This document shows positions 22,741 through 34,986 of a stretch of 64,000 bases of DNA, in pieces (positions within the stretch are counted from its first letter, which is position 1; every line of letters starts with the position of its first letter). Source of the stretch: Jaltomata sinuosa (Eukaryota > Streptophyta > Magnoliopsida > Solanales > Solanaceae). The stretch is from assembly GCA_003996215.1 (NCBI GenBank), contig QJPP01007219.1, positions 1,116,001 through 1,180,000 of the forward strand, written 5' to 3'. A model generated the notes under the pieces. It saw only the letters and a program-made list of their open reading frames with translations. It had not been told where the DNA came from and did not search any database. The translations under genes were made by a program, and so were the position numbers.

Positions 22741-25700
22741 TTACGCGGTCCCTAGGAGACCTGAGGCAGAGGCCTCAGATGCTGTGATTACAGGTACGAT
22801 TTCTGTGTGCCATCAGTCGGCTATGGCTTTATTTGATCTTGGATCCACTTGTTCATACGTATCTGCCTACTTTGTGCCTTGTTTGGGGTTGGCTAGTGAG
22901 CCATTATTTGTTCATGTTTCTGTTTCGACCCCAGTAGGAGATTCTTTAGTAGTGGATCGGATTGTGAGATCTTGTATGCTATCTATTGGTGATTCAGAGA
23001 CTTGGGGTGATTTGATGATTCTTGATATGCTAGACTTTGATATGATACTGGGCATGGACTGGTTATCCCCTCACCGTGTGATTTTGGATTGTTATGCCAA
23101 GACCATTACCATAGCTGTGCCCGGTGTATCCCCGGTTGTATGGCAGGGTTTTGTTAGTCATGCACCATCTGGGATCATCTCTTGTCTTCGAGCTAGGAAG
23201 TTGATTTCCCGTGGGTGTTTAGCTTATCTAGCATATGTCTGAGATGTTAGTGCTGACCCTACTTCTCCTGAGTCTGTTCCTGTGGTTAGAGACTTCCTCG
23301 ATGTGTTTCCTACAAACCTGCCAGGCCTTCCACCTGAGAGAGATATTGATTTCGCTATTGAGCTAAAGTTGGGCACTAGGCCCATTTCTATTTCTCCTTA
23401 CTGTATGGTCCCTGCTGAGTTGAGGGAGCTTAAGGAGCAGCTCCAGGATCTGTTAGCTAAGGGGTTCATTAGACCTAGTGTGTCACCTTGGGGTGCTCCT
23501 GTTCTCTTCGTGAAGAAGAAGGATGGGTCGATGCGCATGTGTATTGATTATCGGCAGCTGAATAGGGTGACAGTGAAGAATAGGTATCCAATGCCGAGGA
23601 TTGATGATTTGTTTGACTAGCTTCAGGGTTCAGTCGTGTTTTCAAAGATTGATTTGAGGTCTGGCTACCATCAGTTGAGGATTAAGGCGGAGGACATCCC
23701 TAAGACAGCATTCATGACACGTTATGGCCATTATGAGTTCTTGGTGATGTCTTTTGGGTTGACTAATGCCTCCGCAGCCTTTATGAACTTGATGCACAGG
23801 GTTCTTGGCCCGTATTTGGACTCATTTGTGATAGTTTTTATAGACGACATCTTGGTATACTCGCGTAGTAGAGATGAGCATGAGCAGCACTTGAGGGTTA
23901 TACTTCAGACTTTGAGAGATCATCGGCTTTATGCCAAGTTCTCAAAGTGTGAGTTTTTGCTTGAGTTAGTTGCATTCCTAGGGCACGTGGTGTCTAAGGA
24001 TGGGATTAGGGTTGACCCGGGAAAGATTTCTGCGGTTTGTGATTGGCCTAGACTTACTACTGCTACTGAGGTCCGCAACTTTATTGGGTTAGCAGGTTAC
24101 TACAGACGGTTCGTTGAGGGATTTTCTTCCATAGCAGCACCCTTGACTATGCTGACTAGAAAGGATGTCCCATTTCAGTGGTCGGATCAGTGTGAGGATA
24201 GCTTGCAGAGGCTTAAGGCCTTATTGACTTCAGCTCCAGTTTTGACTTTGCCGGTTGAGGGTCAGAGCTTCTCCGTGTATTGTGATGCTTCTGGTTGGTC
24301 TTGGTTGTGTGTTGATGCAGCAGGGTCGAGTAATAGCATATGCATCGAGGTAGCCGAAGGTTCACGAGCGCAACTACCCCACTCATAACTTAGAGTTGGC
24401 AGCGGTAGTTTTCGCACTCAAGATCTGGAAGCATTACCTATATGGAGTTCACGGTGAGATCTTCACTGATCACCGTAGTCTTCAGTATATCACGAGTCAG
24501 CGAGAGTTGAACTCGAGACAGAGGAGATGGGTCAATTTACTGAAGGACTATGACTTCACTATTCTGTATCATCCGGGCAAGACAAACGTGGTAGCGGATG
24601 CCTTGAGCAGGAAGACAGTGAGTATGGGTAGCCTAGCTTCTCTTTCAGTTTCAGAGCGACCGTTGGCCTTGGATATCCAGTCCTTGGCTAACCATTTGGT
24701 TAGGCTTGACTTGTCGGATCCTAGCAGAGTTCTCGCCAGTGTTGAGGTTCGTTCTACTTTGATTGATCAGATTCAGAGCCGTCAGTTTGAGGATCAGCAG
24801 TTGTGTGACCTTCATGATCGGGTTGTTCAGGGTGAGACTAGTCGGGCTACTCTAGATTTAGATGGGGTTCTGAGGTTTGATAGTCACCTTTGTGTTCCAA
24901 GGATTAGTGATTTGATTCAGTTGATACTTCATGAGGCACATTGTACTAGATACTCCATTCACCCTGGCACAGCAAAGATGTATAGAGACTTGAGGCAAAT
25001 TTACTGGTGGAGTGGTATGAAGCGGGATATAGTGGATTTCGTATCTCGGTGCTTGAACTGTCAGCAGGCTAAGTTCGAGCACATGAGACCTGGTGGTTTG
25101 ATGCAGCGACTTCCCATTCCTGAGTGGAAGTGGGAAGGGATTACTATGGACTTTGTTGTTGGTTTGCCTCATACTTCTCATGGGTTTGATTCCATATGGG
25201 TGATTCTTGATAGGCTGACTAAGTCAGCACATTTCTTGCCGGTTCAGTCATCTTATGGCACGGAGAGGTTAGCTCAGATCTACCTTTGTGAGATTGTTCG
25301 GTTGCACGGGGTCCCAGCTTCTATTATTTCAGACCGCGGCCCTCAGTTCACATCTCAGTTCTAGAGGGCTATTAAGCGAGATTTGGGTACAGAGGTTCAT
25401 CTTAGTACCACTTTCCACCCTCAGACAGATGGCCAGTCCGAGAGGACCATTCAGATTCTGGAGGGCATGCTTCGGGCCTGTGTTCTTGACTCTGGAGGTT
25501 CTTGGGATCATTTTGTTCCCTTGGCAGAGTTTGCTTATAATAACAGCTTCCATTCGAGTATCAGCATGGCACCTTTTGAGGCTTTGTATGGAAGGCGTTG
25601 CAGATCACTGGTAGGTTGGTTTGATAGTTTTAGTTCTAGACCACAAAGCACAGATTTGCTTCGAGATTCCTTAGATCAGGTTTGAGCAATTCAGGACAGA

Positions 25701-26234
25701 CTTCGGGCAGCTCAGAGCAGGCAGAAGAGTTATGCTGACCGTAGGCTTCGTGCCTTGGAGTTTAGTGTTGGTGACTTGATGTTTCTCCGTGTATCGCCCA
25801 TGAAGGGCGTGATGAGATTTGGTAGGCGGGGCAAGCTTAGCCCCAGGTACATTGGACCGTTTGAGATTCTTCAGAGGGTTGGTAGCGCTGCCTATCAGCT
25901 AGCCTTGCCTCCGATGTTTTCAGCTAAACATCCTGAATTTCATGTTTCGATGTTGCGTTGGTATGTCCCAGATGAGTCTCATGTGTTGCATTGGGATTCA
26001 GCTCAGTTAGGTGAGGGTTTAGCCTTTGTTGAGGAGCCGGCAGCTATTTTGGCCAGAGATGTCAGGAGATTGAGGTCCCGAGAGATCCCGGTTGATAAGG
26101 TTCAGTGGAGGCACCGTCTAGTCGAGGAGGCTACCTGGGAGACCGAAAAAGATATGCGGGCTCAGTATCCGCAGTTGTTTGAGCCTTCAGGTATCCCCTT
26201 GACCTTGACTTTCGAGGACGAAAATCCTTTTTAG
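22741..26234 (+). pseudogene. Tekay pol: protease, RT, RNase H, integrase, chromodomain, broken
   Basis: The protease motif is LFDLGSTCSYVS at about 22829-22864, where the usual D-S/T-G has leucine. RT spans 23282-24290, with FSKIDLRSGYHQL, FGLTNASAAF and the active site FIDDIL at 23837. A two-base loss near 24295 breaks the RT-RNase H join (YCDASG). RNase H has FTDHRSLQY and HPGKTNVVADALSR. Integrase has its HHCC region (24940-25070), DDE residues in MDFVVGL (near 25146), SDRGPQF (25330) and SERTIQILEG (25438), and GRRCR near 25594. The C-terminus has VSPMKGVMRFGRRGKLSPRY and a chromodomain (EEATWETEKDM) ending at 26234. Stops lie at 23240, 23618, 24351, 25362 and 25683. Chromodomains direct insertion to heterochromatin in this clade. 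Confidence 0.9.
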
Positions 26235-26244
26235 TAGTGGATGA

Positions 26245-27781
26245 TGTAATAACTCTTCCGGTCACTTCCACGTATACATTTTCCTTGTACCATTAGAGCT
26301 TGTTTGTAGCGACCCCAAGTCATTTAAGGCTTATCGGGACCGGTATTTCGGTGCCGGGTCCATTTATTTGGTCGTATGATAAGTTTTGAAGTCAAGCAAG
26401 TCGGCAAAAGTTGAATGTGGTAGAAAGTTATAATATTATTACCTTTTCAAAATATTTTAAAGGTTTATGAAAAATATTTTTGTTACGATATAATTGTATA
26501 TGTATTTATTTTATAAGGTTTTTATACATTGTAATATTTTAACGGAGATAGTAAATTTAGTTATGTTGAAATTTATTATTATAATATAGTAGGTTTTATT
26601 CGAAATAATTTTCTAATGATTATGGTATATTCAAAAATTATATTTATTTTACCACGAATCTATGCAATACCCGAATATATATGTAATGGGATAAAATGAG
26701 CTAATATTGCTTGACACCTCAAGGAACACGTGTGACCCTTTGCATACAATGGGTAATGACTAAGACTAAGTGATTAGCGGCATACATTAATTAATCAATT
26801 AATTAATGTAGTAAAGGTCATTTATTTTGTTTTGTTTAGGAGCTTCATGCGTGCATACACTTATATATATGTTTAGCTCTTTCTCCCATTATTGATATAT
26901 ATAGAACGTTAGAGGAGCTTTGGTAGAGAAATTATATCGACAAACTCCGAAAGAAAATCGGTTATCTACGTTAAGTTATTCAAGCCCGAGTTCAAGTTTG
27001 ATTTTGTTTCGGAGCTTCTTTTCGAAGAGGTTCGAGCTTGTCATCGGACAACAGGTAGGTTACGGTTTATTTTCCCTAGACTCCGCATATATAGGATAAA
27101 ATTGTATTAATTGGCATCCTTGGGTTGGTTTATTAGGTTGGTACCACAGACCTCGACCGCTTTATTCATGTCCGCCTACTTTTGTTCCTCCGTTGTTTGT
27201 AGTACTTGCCGATATATTTTATTTACCCTTGTGGTCCTGTGAGGCCTTGTTGACTCTGGAACATTGAAGGTGGGATTTTGGGAATGTCCGTGAGTCCCGG
27301 ACATAAAATTATCCTTCTAGGCTGGTTATGCTTGCTGAGTAGCTGTGGGCCTGTGCAGGGTCGATAGGTTGATTGTGAGCTGCTGGGCAGCTATTGTGTT
27401 TGATCATACCATTTCCATGCATATAAAGAGGTTTTATCCATGTTTTACTACAGTTTGGGCTTCGGGCCTACTGACACTATTTTCTAAACCTTGCATGGCC
27501 CCGGGGGCCCCTTTTTGGATGAAAATGATTTGGAAATGGTTTGATTTAACTTGTGAATATTCTTGGGTAAAAGAAAGTAAAATTATGATTTAAATCACCA
27601 GTTTTACGATTAACGCTAGACTCGGCAGGGCCGGGGTGCTAGTTGAGTTTTCTTGCTATTTGAGATAATTTTAGCCTCGGTCGGACCGAGCACCCGAGAT
27701 GACTTTCTACTGTTTAGACCCGGTTATGCCTGGGCCAAGGGTTTTATTTTGAGATATTTTCCTACTACTTTAGTCCTGGAC
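26245..27781 (+). mobile_element. 3' LTR of Tekay element, truncated
   Basis: It starts TGTAATAACTC eleven bases after the pol stop and follows the 5' LTR, including the missing about 390 bp relative to LTR B. It ends inside the TTTAGTCCTGGAC segment at 27781, where inverted LTR sequence begins. The tract before it (TAGTAGTGGATGA) is a poor polypurine tract. Confidence 0.9.
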
Positions 27782-28540
27782 TAGTATCACCTCAAAATTA
27801 GTGTGAAAATCATCATATAATCTTTTTTATCTTAAGAAAATCATAAAAAACAATTTTAAATCTATTTAAAGCCATTAATACTGAAAATAGGTCCTCGAGG
27901 CCATGCAAGGTTTAGAAAAACTTGTGATAGTTAGGCCCGCAGCCATAGTAGTAATAAATAGATGCAGAAAACCCTTTTGCATGATAAATGATATACTTGA
28001 TTACAAATAATAGCTTTATGGCTCACAATTAACCTATCGGCCCTGCACAGGCTCAATCTGCTCTACAATATAGATAACCAGCTCAATATCATAATCTAAT
28101 ATTCGAGACTCACGGACATCTCCCAAATATCCCATCATTTATGATCCAAAGGCATATACAAGGTCCACACAAAGCCATGAGGGATAATAGTATAAAACTA
28201 GTTTGAATACTAAATCAAATGTAGGAAATAAGATGGATAGAAGAAAACAGACAAGGTCTCAGGCCCTGACTAAAGGTCAAACTAGACTAAAAATCACATT
28301 CTAGAGCTAACAGAACTGTCGTAATTTGATTTCAAGCATGCTAACTAAGAATATTAACTAAAGTCAATGATTTCCTAAGTTAAAACTCTAAAACAGAGAA
28401 ATGGTCATAACGACCAAACAAATGGCCACGGCACCAAACCACCAGTCTCAGCAAGTCATAAATAACTTAGGACCACTATAGACAAGTCTTAACAGTACAA
28501 AGAAAGCAAAAATACAGGAATGACCGGAAGGATCATTATA
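27782..28540 (-). mobile_element. Inverted Tekay LTR fragment, 5' part
   Basis: The reverse complement starts TATAATGATCCTTCCGGTCA at 28540, the expected LTR start with two changes, and continues through AAGTTATTTATGACTTGCTG, CGTGAGTC and CGAGGACC to the junction at 27782. It therefore faces the truncated 3' LTR. No coding region. Confidence 0.75.
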
Positions 28541-29930
28541 AATATACACTTTATTTCACTACTTTTTACCCATATTTATTCTTTATTTTGAGGATAATTT
28601 AGCTTAATACAAACGATTTATGCTTAATTCTATTTTTTATCACTTATGTAAGGTATTTTGTGCAATTTAGGTGAAATAAGTTAAATGGGACTAAAGTGAG
28701 GCATAAATAATCGAATTTCATGAAAACATATTTTAGGTGAAGCCAGAGGGTCGCGAAGCAAGTTCCAACGCAAATGGGGGTTGATTTTCATCCCCCTATG
28801 AAGTTTATACCCTTCCATAAAAAAAATTCAAGACAAGCAAAAGCCACTCACGCCGCGAGCCAACAAAAACAGGAGCAAAATTCTGCTCTTCTCCCAGTCC
28901 AATTTTGAGGGCACATCTAGGTATTTTTAAATATTATAAATACCCCTCCTAGGTTATTTTTAGAAAAAAATAAATATTGTAAAGAACAATAGGGTTACTT
29001 CTTAAACTCTTTACTTAGCATTATTTATTGTTTATTCTCTAATTCTTGTTTTATAATCGAATTTTGAGTGACTAAAAGGCGTCTATCTAGGATTGTGGCC
29101 ATAGTGTGAACATCGTAGTTTATATATAGATTATTATTGTAGAATATACCATTATATTTTATCCTCTTAATATTGAACTTATTATTTTATTGCTTTTCGA
29201 TCAATAAGATAAATGGATAATTTCTAGAGGAACTCAAGAGACGGAGACTAGAAATAGAACATGGGTTAAGGGGAGTAGGATGCATCTAAGAACGGATTTG
29301 TAGCTAGGAGGCATAGGTACCTAGTTCACCCTACTTGGTTCACATACAGGAAGATAAATAAATGTATTTGGATTAGTTTGACTATTCTCCTCAATGATGT
29401 AGCTGAAGACTAATCTGGATAGATGGTTAGAGAATCAAAAGATCATGACAATAATATGAACCCTTTGATTCAATAATTTGGTAGATATCTTAATCAAGCT
29501 TTAAAAATATATATATAATATGATGGAATTATGAAATCACCTCAACCCTAAGTCTTAATAACTCCATAACAACTCCTACAGACCTTACGCATATTTACTT
29601 TTATTGTGTTAGTAGAATTAGTAGCTAAATCAAATAATCAACTCTTAAATTAGACAACACTTATTCTAACAACCATAATAGTGATATCACTAACTTTTCA
29701 GCAACCAAGTCTACAAGGGATCGACAGATCCGATTGTACTTACAATAACTTTATTATTCGTGATCACATACACTTGTGTGTCTGGTTGAAGACAACACTT
29801 ATCAATTACAGCATTCATATCGCAATATATTTTATTTTTCTTCCTTATTAAAAATCTCACCAGAAAAACTCTTTTTGGGGTAAAAACTGATCTAAGGAAA
29901 AAAGAGTGCAGCACGTATTTTCATGTTTGA
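28541..29930 (+). mobile_element. AT-rich LTR-like region with TATA box
   Basis: No gene is supported. A consensus TATAAATA lies at 28935-28942, in ATTATAAATACCCCTCCTAGG, suggesting a plus-orientation LTR promoter. A GGGATCGACAGATCCGAT block and TGATCACATACACTTGTGTG near 29713-29780 resemble, inverted, the LTR stub at 2862-2930. I cannot fix TG/CA ends or a PBS, so the limits are those of the neighbours. Confidence 0.4.
28935..28942 (+). promoter_or_regulatory. TATA box of LTR-like region
   Basis: TATAAATA in an otherwise AT-rich context is followed by CCCCTCC, the common layout of plant LTR core promoters. No transcript evidence. Confidence 0.4.
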
Positions 29931-30004
29931 CTAGTACGGCCTCTCCTTGGTGCTCTGATCATGTGATTTTATTCCTGCAATTTATAATTGATAAAATAAA
30001 TAAT

Positions 30005-33000
30005 TCAAATGTGTCCCTCAATAGGAATATCATTTAAAGTGATCGGTTACCAGTTATTGGGTAGATCAGTTTCATTTTGGTCTACTAATTTGTAAAAGTT
30101 TTTATCAGTTACTTCGATAACTCGATAAGGTCCTTCCCAACTAGGACCAAGTTTTCTAGAGTTTGGGTGTTCTCAATCACTTTTTGGAGGATCAAATCTC
30201 CTTTCCAAAAATACTAGAGATTGGTTCCTCAGTTATAATATTTTTTCATTCTTTGATTTTGTGCTCTTATTCATACTAAATACAAATTACGCCTTTCTTT
30301 AGTCAAGTTCATATTGATGAACACTGCTTCCGTACTGTTCTCTTTATTAGAAAATCTAAACTAGAGAATTAGATCTCCAACTTCCACTGGTATGAGGCTT
30401 CAGTATTGTATACCAGTTAAAAAGTTATCTCCTCAGTGCTAGGTTTTGGCGTTGTTTGGTAAACCCATAATAATTCAGGAAAATTTTTCATCCAGCATTC
30501 TTTGGCACCCTCCAGTTTCTTCTTCAAGTTTTGGATTACTGTTTTATTTGTTGACTCCGCCAGCCTATTTGCATTGTAATAATATGGCAAAAAAGTTATT
30601 CTTTGATATTCATTCCTCCAAGAAATTTGATCACCTTCTTTCAAACAAGCTGATGTCTATTATCGCAAGTGATTTCTTTCAGTAAACCAAAATGACATTA
30701 TGTATGCCTGCTGAAGATGTATGCCTGCTGAAGTCTATGACTTTATTTTCTCTTACATTCTTGAAGAAACCTGCTTCCACCCATTTTGTGAAGTAGCTAG
30801 ATAAGGAAAAAATAAATTTTACCTGGTCAGCCGCTGTTTGAAGTAATTTGACAATATCCATACCTTATTTTATGAATGGACATGGTGAAATTATAGAGTG
30901 CAATGACTCAGCTGGTTGGTGGATCATGAATGCATAATGTTAATACTTGTCACATTTTTTAACAAATACCTAAGCGTCTTTCTCCATTTTTGACTAGTAG
31001 TAGACGGCTCTGACCAACTTTTGGACTAGTAGCTCGACTACAGAATAATTTTCGCAGGTGCCTTCATAGATTTCTCTCATCACATAGTTAGTCTCATCGG
31101 GCCCTAAACACCTGGCTAGGGGACCGATGAAAGATATTTGATATAACTGACCATCAAACAAATAGTATCGTGCATCTTTTATGTGATATGCCCATGAAGT
31201 CTTTGCCTCATCCAAAAGTTTTCCTTTTTATGTAGTCAATGTACTCGTTCCTCCAGTCACAAGTTAGACCTTTGCAATTTACTTCATCATGGCTAATGTC
31301 GAGGATCAAGTTGAATAATTGGACCACCTTTTTAGAGTTATTTGCCCCTATGTCTGATGAAGTACTTAAGTTGGCTGAATCATCTACTTTTTCATGTTCG
31401 TGATATATGGGTATTCGTTCATTCCTTAAAACAGTTAAGGACAATGAGTTCTTTATTTAAGTATTTTTTTTAATTCATTCTTTTTTAACTTTAAATGTCC
31501 CATTGATGCGATTTACCACTAAGAAAGAGTCATATCTTGATTCAAGAATATTTTCTCCCATTTTACAGGCTAAATCTAAATCTGCAATCAATGCCTTATA
31601 CTCTGGTTTTTAATTAGTCACATGTGTAATTTTAATGCCTTGTCTGAGGACTTCCTCAGAAGGAGTCTTTATGATAATGCTTAATCCAGACCCATGTATA
31701 TTGAATGCTCCATCTATACAGAGAGTCCATATATTGGGTATGGCATCTTAGGTTTTTAATATTCTTTTTCAACCTCTAATATAATTTTTTGGCTAAAATT
31801 AGCTATGAAATCAACTAGAACCTAGGATTTTATATCAGTCTGTGGTTTGTATGTCAAATTGTATCTACTAACTTCTAGTGCCTATTTGGCTAGCCTAGGT
31901 AATAATTTAGGTTTATGAATTCTATTCCTTAGTGGATATTAGTTATTACACTTATAGGATGGTATTAGAAATATGGTCTGAGTTTTCTAGCAGCCATTAC
32001 CAGCTAAAGCTAGTTTTTCCAGATGTGGATATATAATTTCAACATTTTCCAAAGTTCTACTGAAAAAGTAAATTGGAAATTTTGTACCTTTCTCTTCTTT
32101 GACTAAAACAGCATTGATTTCCACTTTCGGCTGCACGGTACATGAGCAATGGATATTCTTTTGTGGGTTTGGCAAGAAATGGTGGACTTGCCAAGTATTT
32201 CTTTAAATCCTTCAACACATGTTGGCATTTTAGGGTCTATTCAAAATCGTTCTTCTTTTTTAGAAAAGAGAAGAATTTGTGACTTCTTTCGAATGATCAA
32301 AATATAAACTGACTCGATGCAGTCAGTCTCCTAATGAATCATTACACAACCTTTATATCATTAAGGATATCAGGTATCTCTTCAATTGCTTTGATTTTTT
32401 CTAGATTGACCTCGATCCCTCGATTAGAAACCAGAAAGCTCAGAAATTTGCTTGATCCAACACTAAGAGTGCATTTTTTGGGGTTTAGCTTTATGTTGTA
32501 CAATGATAATACTTTAAAAGTTTTCTGGAAATGCTACAAATGGTAATCTGAATCCAGAGACTTAACCATCATGTCATCTATATACACTTTCATTATTTTT
32601 CCTATTTTCTCTTTAACCATGTCATTAACTAATTATTTATAGGTTGCCCTAGCTATTTTTAGTCGAGAAGGCATAGTGTTATAGCAATATATTCCATATT
32701 TGGTGATAAACAAAGTTTTCTCTTAGTCCTCTGGGTTTATTTTTATCTGATTATAATCATGAGTATGCATCGAGAAAACTTAACATGTCATATCATATTG
32801 TCTCCTCGATCATCTAATCTATATGCAATAGAGGAAATGAGTTTTTACGGCATTCTTTATTTAAATCTTTGAAATCAATACACATTCAGAATTTATTACC
32901 TTTTTTGGATACAACTACCACATTAGCTAACCATTCATGGTAGTTTACTTTTTGAATGAAGCCTATGTTAAGCAGCTTGCCTACCTTTTCTTTTAAGAAT

Positions 33001-34300
33001 TTGTTTTTAGAGTTTCGACATTGATCATTTTTCTTGCTTCACCAGTGGAATATTAAGGTCTATGCTCAACTTGTGAGTTAAAACCTCCGATAGGATACCT
33101 ACCATATCTAAAATGTGATCATGCAAAACAATCGATATTATATTTTAAGGAAAGCAATTAATTTAATCCTGAGTTCCAAGGTTAATTTAGTTTCTAGGTA
33201 TACCTTCTTTTTTGGCAGGTGGGTAAGTAGAGATACTTGCTTGAGTTCTTACACAGTTGACTTTGTGGCATTTTAATCTTCTAAGACTACGAACTTCCTT
33301 AAAATTGGTATATTCTTCATCTTTTTCATCTTCTTTCAAGTCTTCTAGCTCTTGAGTATGTGGTTGTTCTTTCTCCAGGGTCTTCTCAAGTACCGATAGT
33401 ATTTCTATCAGTGTCATGTCTTCTAGGTACCACTCCATTTTCTATAATTACAACTCCCTCCATTTTAATTTGTTTAGCCTACTTTTCTTTTTAGTCTATT
33501 TCAAAAATAATGTCTTTTTCCCTTTTTAGCAACTCTTTAACTTTTCACATGGCATATTTAAGACCACAAGATTAAAGGATATTTTAGTACATTTGATATA
33601 TCTTTAATTTATGACCACAAAATTCAAAAGTCTTCTCTACTTTCTTAAACTCCATACCAAGTCAAAATAGGCTAAACAAATTGAAACGGAGGGAGTATTT
33701 TTTATTTCTTTGCTTGCTTTTACATTCAGAGTTTCGTCTATTGCAAACATCTCCTTATCCACAGGCTGCTCTTTGTGGATCTATCTAATTCCTTTTAGAG
33801 TTGAAAATTTCAACAAGAGGTGTAACATAGAGGGAACCTCTTTTATGTCGTGTATCCAGGGTCTTTAGGAGAGTGCATTGCATCACATATCTTTGTTTAT
33901 TACATAGGACTTGGTTCTTTAGATCATCCATCCTACATTGACCAGGAGTGTGATCTTGTCTTTTGTCATCTCACTAGCCATGGTGAATATGGATAGGACT
34001 CTTATGGTAGGAGCATTTTTTCCTATCAGATCCATTTTCTACACCACCTTTTAGCGAATTATGTTGAAAGAACTATTTGAATCTACTAGCACACATTTAA
34101 TTTGAAAATCATAAATATTTATAGTGATTACCACATCGTCATTATAGGGTTATATGTTTCCCTCTAGGTCATCATCATCGAAGGTTATTGTTTCTTCCTC
34201 CCATATTTTTTACCTCTTATTATCGTTACCTTGGTCATTTTAGTTGTGGTAAATGTAACAACATTTACTTTTTCTCCTCTAATGATCATGTTATATATAT
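30005..34300 (-). pseudogene. Tat/Ogre-lineage protease-RT-RNase H-integrase, decayed
   Basis: Read from 34300 downward. A protease-like stretch has VLVDSNSSFNII near 34080, where the usual glycine of D-S-G is asparagine. A charged linker follows (33187-33438). RT runs over about 32300-33050, with MCIDFKDLNKECRKNSFP and KFLSFLVSNRGIEVN recognisable and stops throughout. RNase H traces include AVLVKEEKGTKFPIYFFSRT at 32040-32175. Integrase has its zinc region (YLFDGQLY...VMREIYEGTC, 30994-31215), the catalytic core start (MDIVKLL...VKFIFSLSSYFTKWVEAG) and ANRLAESTNKTVIQNLKK at 30417-30644. The C-terminal KLGPSWEGPYRVIEV is near 30130. This is the oldest-looking coding element in the window. 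Confidence 0.8.
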
Positions 34301-34369
34301 TGTCTGGTGCTACCAGTTGAACAGGTGCTTCAACATCCCTTCTTCTTCCGTATTTATTCCTGGATTAGT

Positions 34370-34773
34370 CATACAAGAATTCTATGAGATGACCTTCCTT
34401 TAGTAATCGTGTCAACTCTTCTCATAAATAATGGCAGTCCCTAGTGTGGTGACCATGAGATCTATGGAACTCACACATCACACAAGGATCCCTCAAGCTG
34501 GGGTCAGATCTGATAGGTTTTGGCCATCTTGAATCTTTGATTTGCTTGATGACCGCTACCAAGTCACCCATGTCAATATTGAAACAGTACTCAAATAAGT
34601 GTGGTGCTTCTATATTATTGACATTTTATGACCCTTCTTGGTTCCTATTCATCAAACTTCTTTTATGGCTCGGTTCACCCTCTCTATCATACTTGGGTTT
34701 TTCTAGTGACTGGGAGAAATGGCCTTGGCATCCCTGGTCTAGCTGCTCTTATGTTTTTTCTAATGATATGTAA
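34370..34773 (-). pseudogene. Tat/Ogre gag, C-terminal half (split gene)
   Basis: The minus strand encodes PKPIRSDPSLRDPCVMCEFH, then RSHGHHTRDCHYL, a stop, EELTRLLKEGHLIEFL: the CEFHxxHGHxTxDC knuckle-like motif of Tat/Ogre gag. The frame runs up to 34773, where it is cut by the target duplication GGTTG of the 34779-52432 insertion. The remaining N-terminal half is at 52438-52860 on the same strand. Confidence 0.8.
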
Positions 34774-34778
34774 GGTTG
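34774..34778 (+). repeat. Target-site duplication GGTTG, left copy
   Basis: GGTTG lies directly before the LTR start TGTAACTACC at 34779. The identical five bases follow the 3' LTR end TGACA at 52433-52437. Five bases is the usual gypsy integrase stagger. Confidence 0.9.
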
Positions 34779-34917
34779 TGTAACTACCGAATCCATCATT
34801 AATTCAAGAACCACGACATCATGAAATTTCAAAAATGAAGCAAAAAAAATTTTGGTATTAAGTGGGGTGACGTGATGGAAAATCTCAGATTTTTGGAAAT
34901 CATCCGGGCTGATGTTA

Positions 34918-34986
34918 CTCTGCTGTAGCAGTATTTTATCTGCTATAGCGGAACCGCTATGGCATATGGCCATCCGCTATAGCGGA
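34918..34986. repeat. CCGCTATAGCGG word cluster in outer LTR
   Basis: Four or five variants of the 12-bp palindrome CCGCTATAGCGG (TCTGCTATAGCGGAACCGCT, CCGCTATAGCGGA) occur in 70 bases, about 140 bases into the LTR and before GTTTTATTAAAAG. The equivalent in the 3' LTR is at 50038-50127. Confidence 0.7.

Larger units (their letters stand above)
18251..27781 (+). mobile_element. Nearly complete Tekay/Del chromovirus element
   Basis: Order on the plus strand: 5' LTR 18251-21042, PBS 21046, gag, protease, RT, RNase H, integrase, chromodomain (to 26234), 3' LTR 26245-27781. The 3' LTR has lost its last about 1.25 kb, so there is no target duplication to test. The two LTRs differ at about fourteen positions in their first 700 bases by my count, mostly transitions, yet the coding region holds at least eleven nonsense codons and several frame changes. 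The element cannot encode its own proteins. Confidence 0.9.

Noticed and set aside
22219..22787. Plus-strand ORFs at 22219-22518 and 22569-22787
   Set aside because: They overlap, in other frames, the gag zinc-knuckle region that has a clear CCHC motif.
23282..25364. Possible integrated pararetrovirus because of the FIDD-type RT
   Set aside because: Integrase with HHCC and DDE residues, chromodomain, LTRs and PBS are present and no movement protein is seen. It is a Ty3/gypsy chromovirus element.
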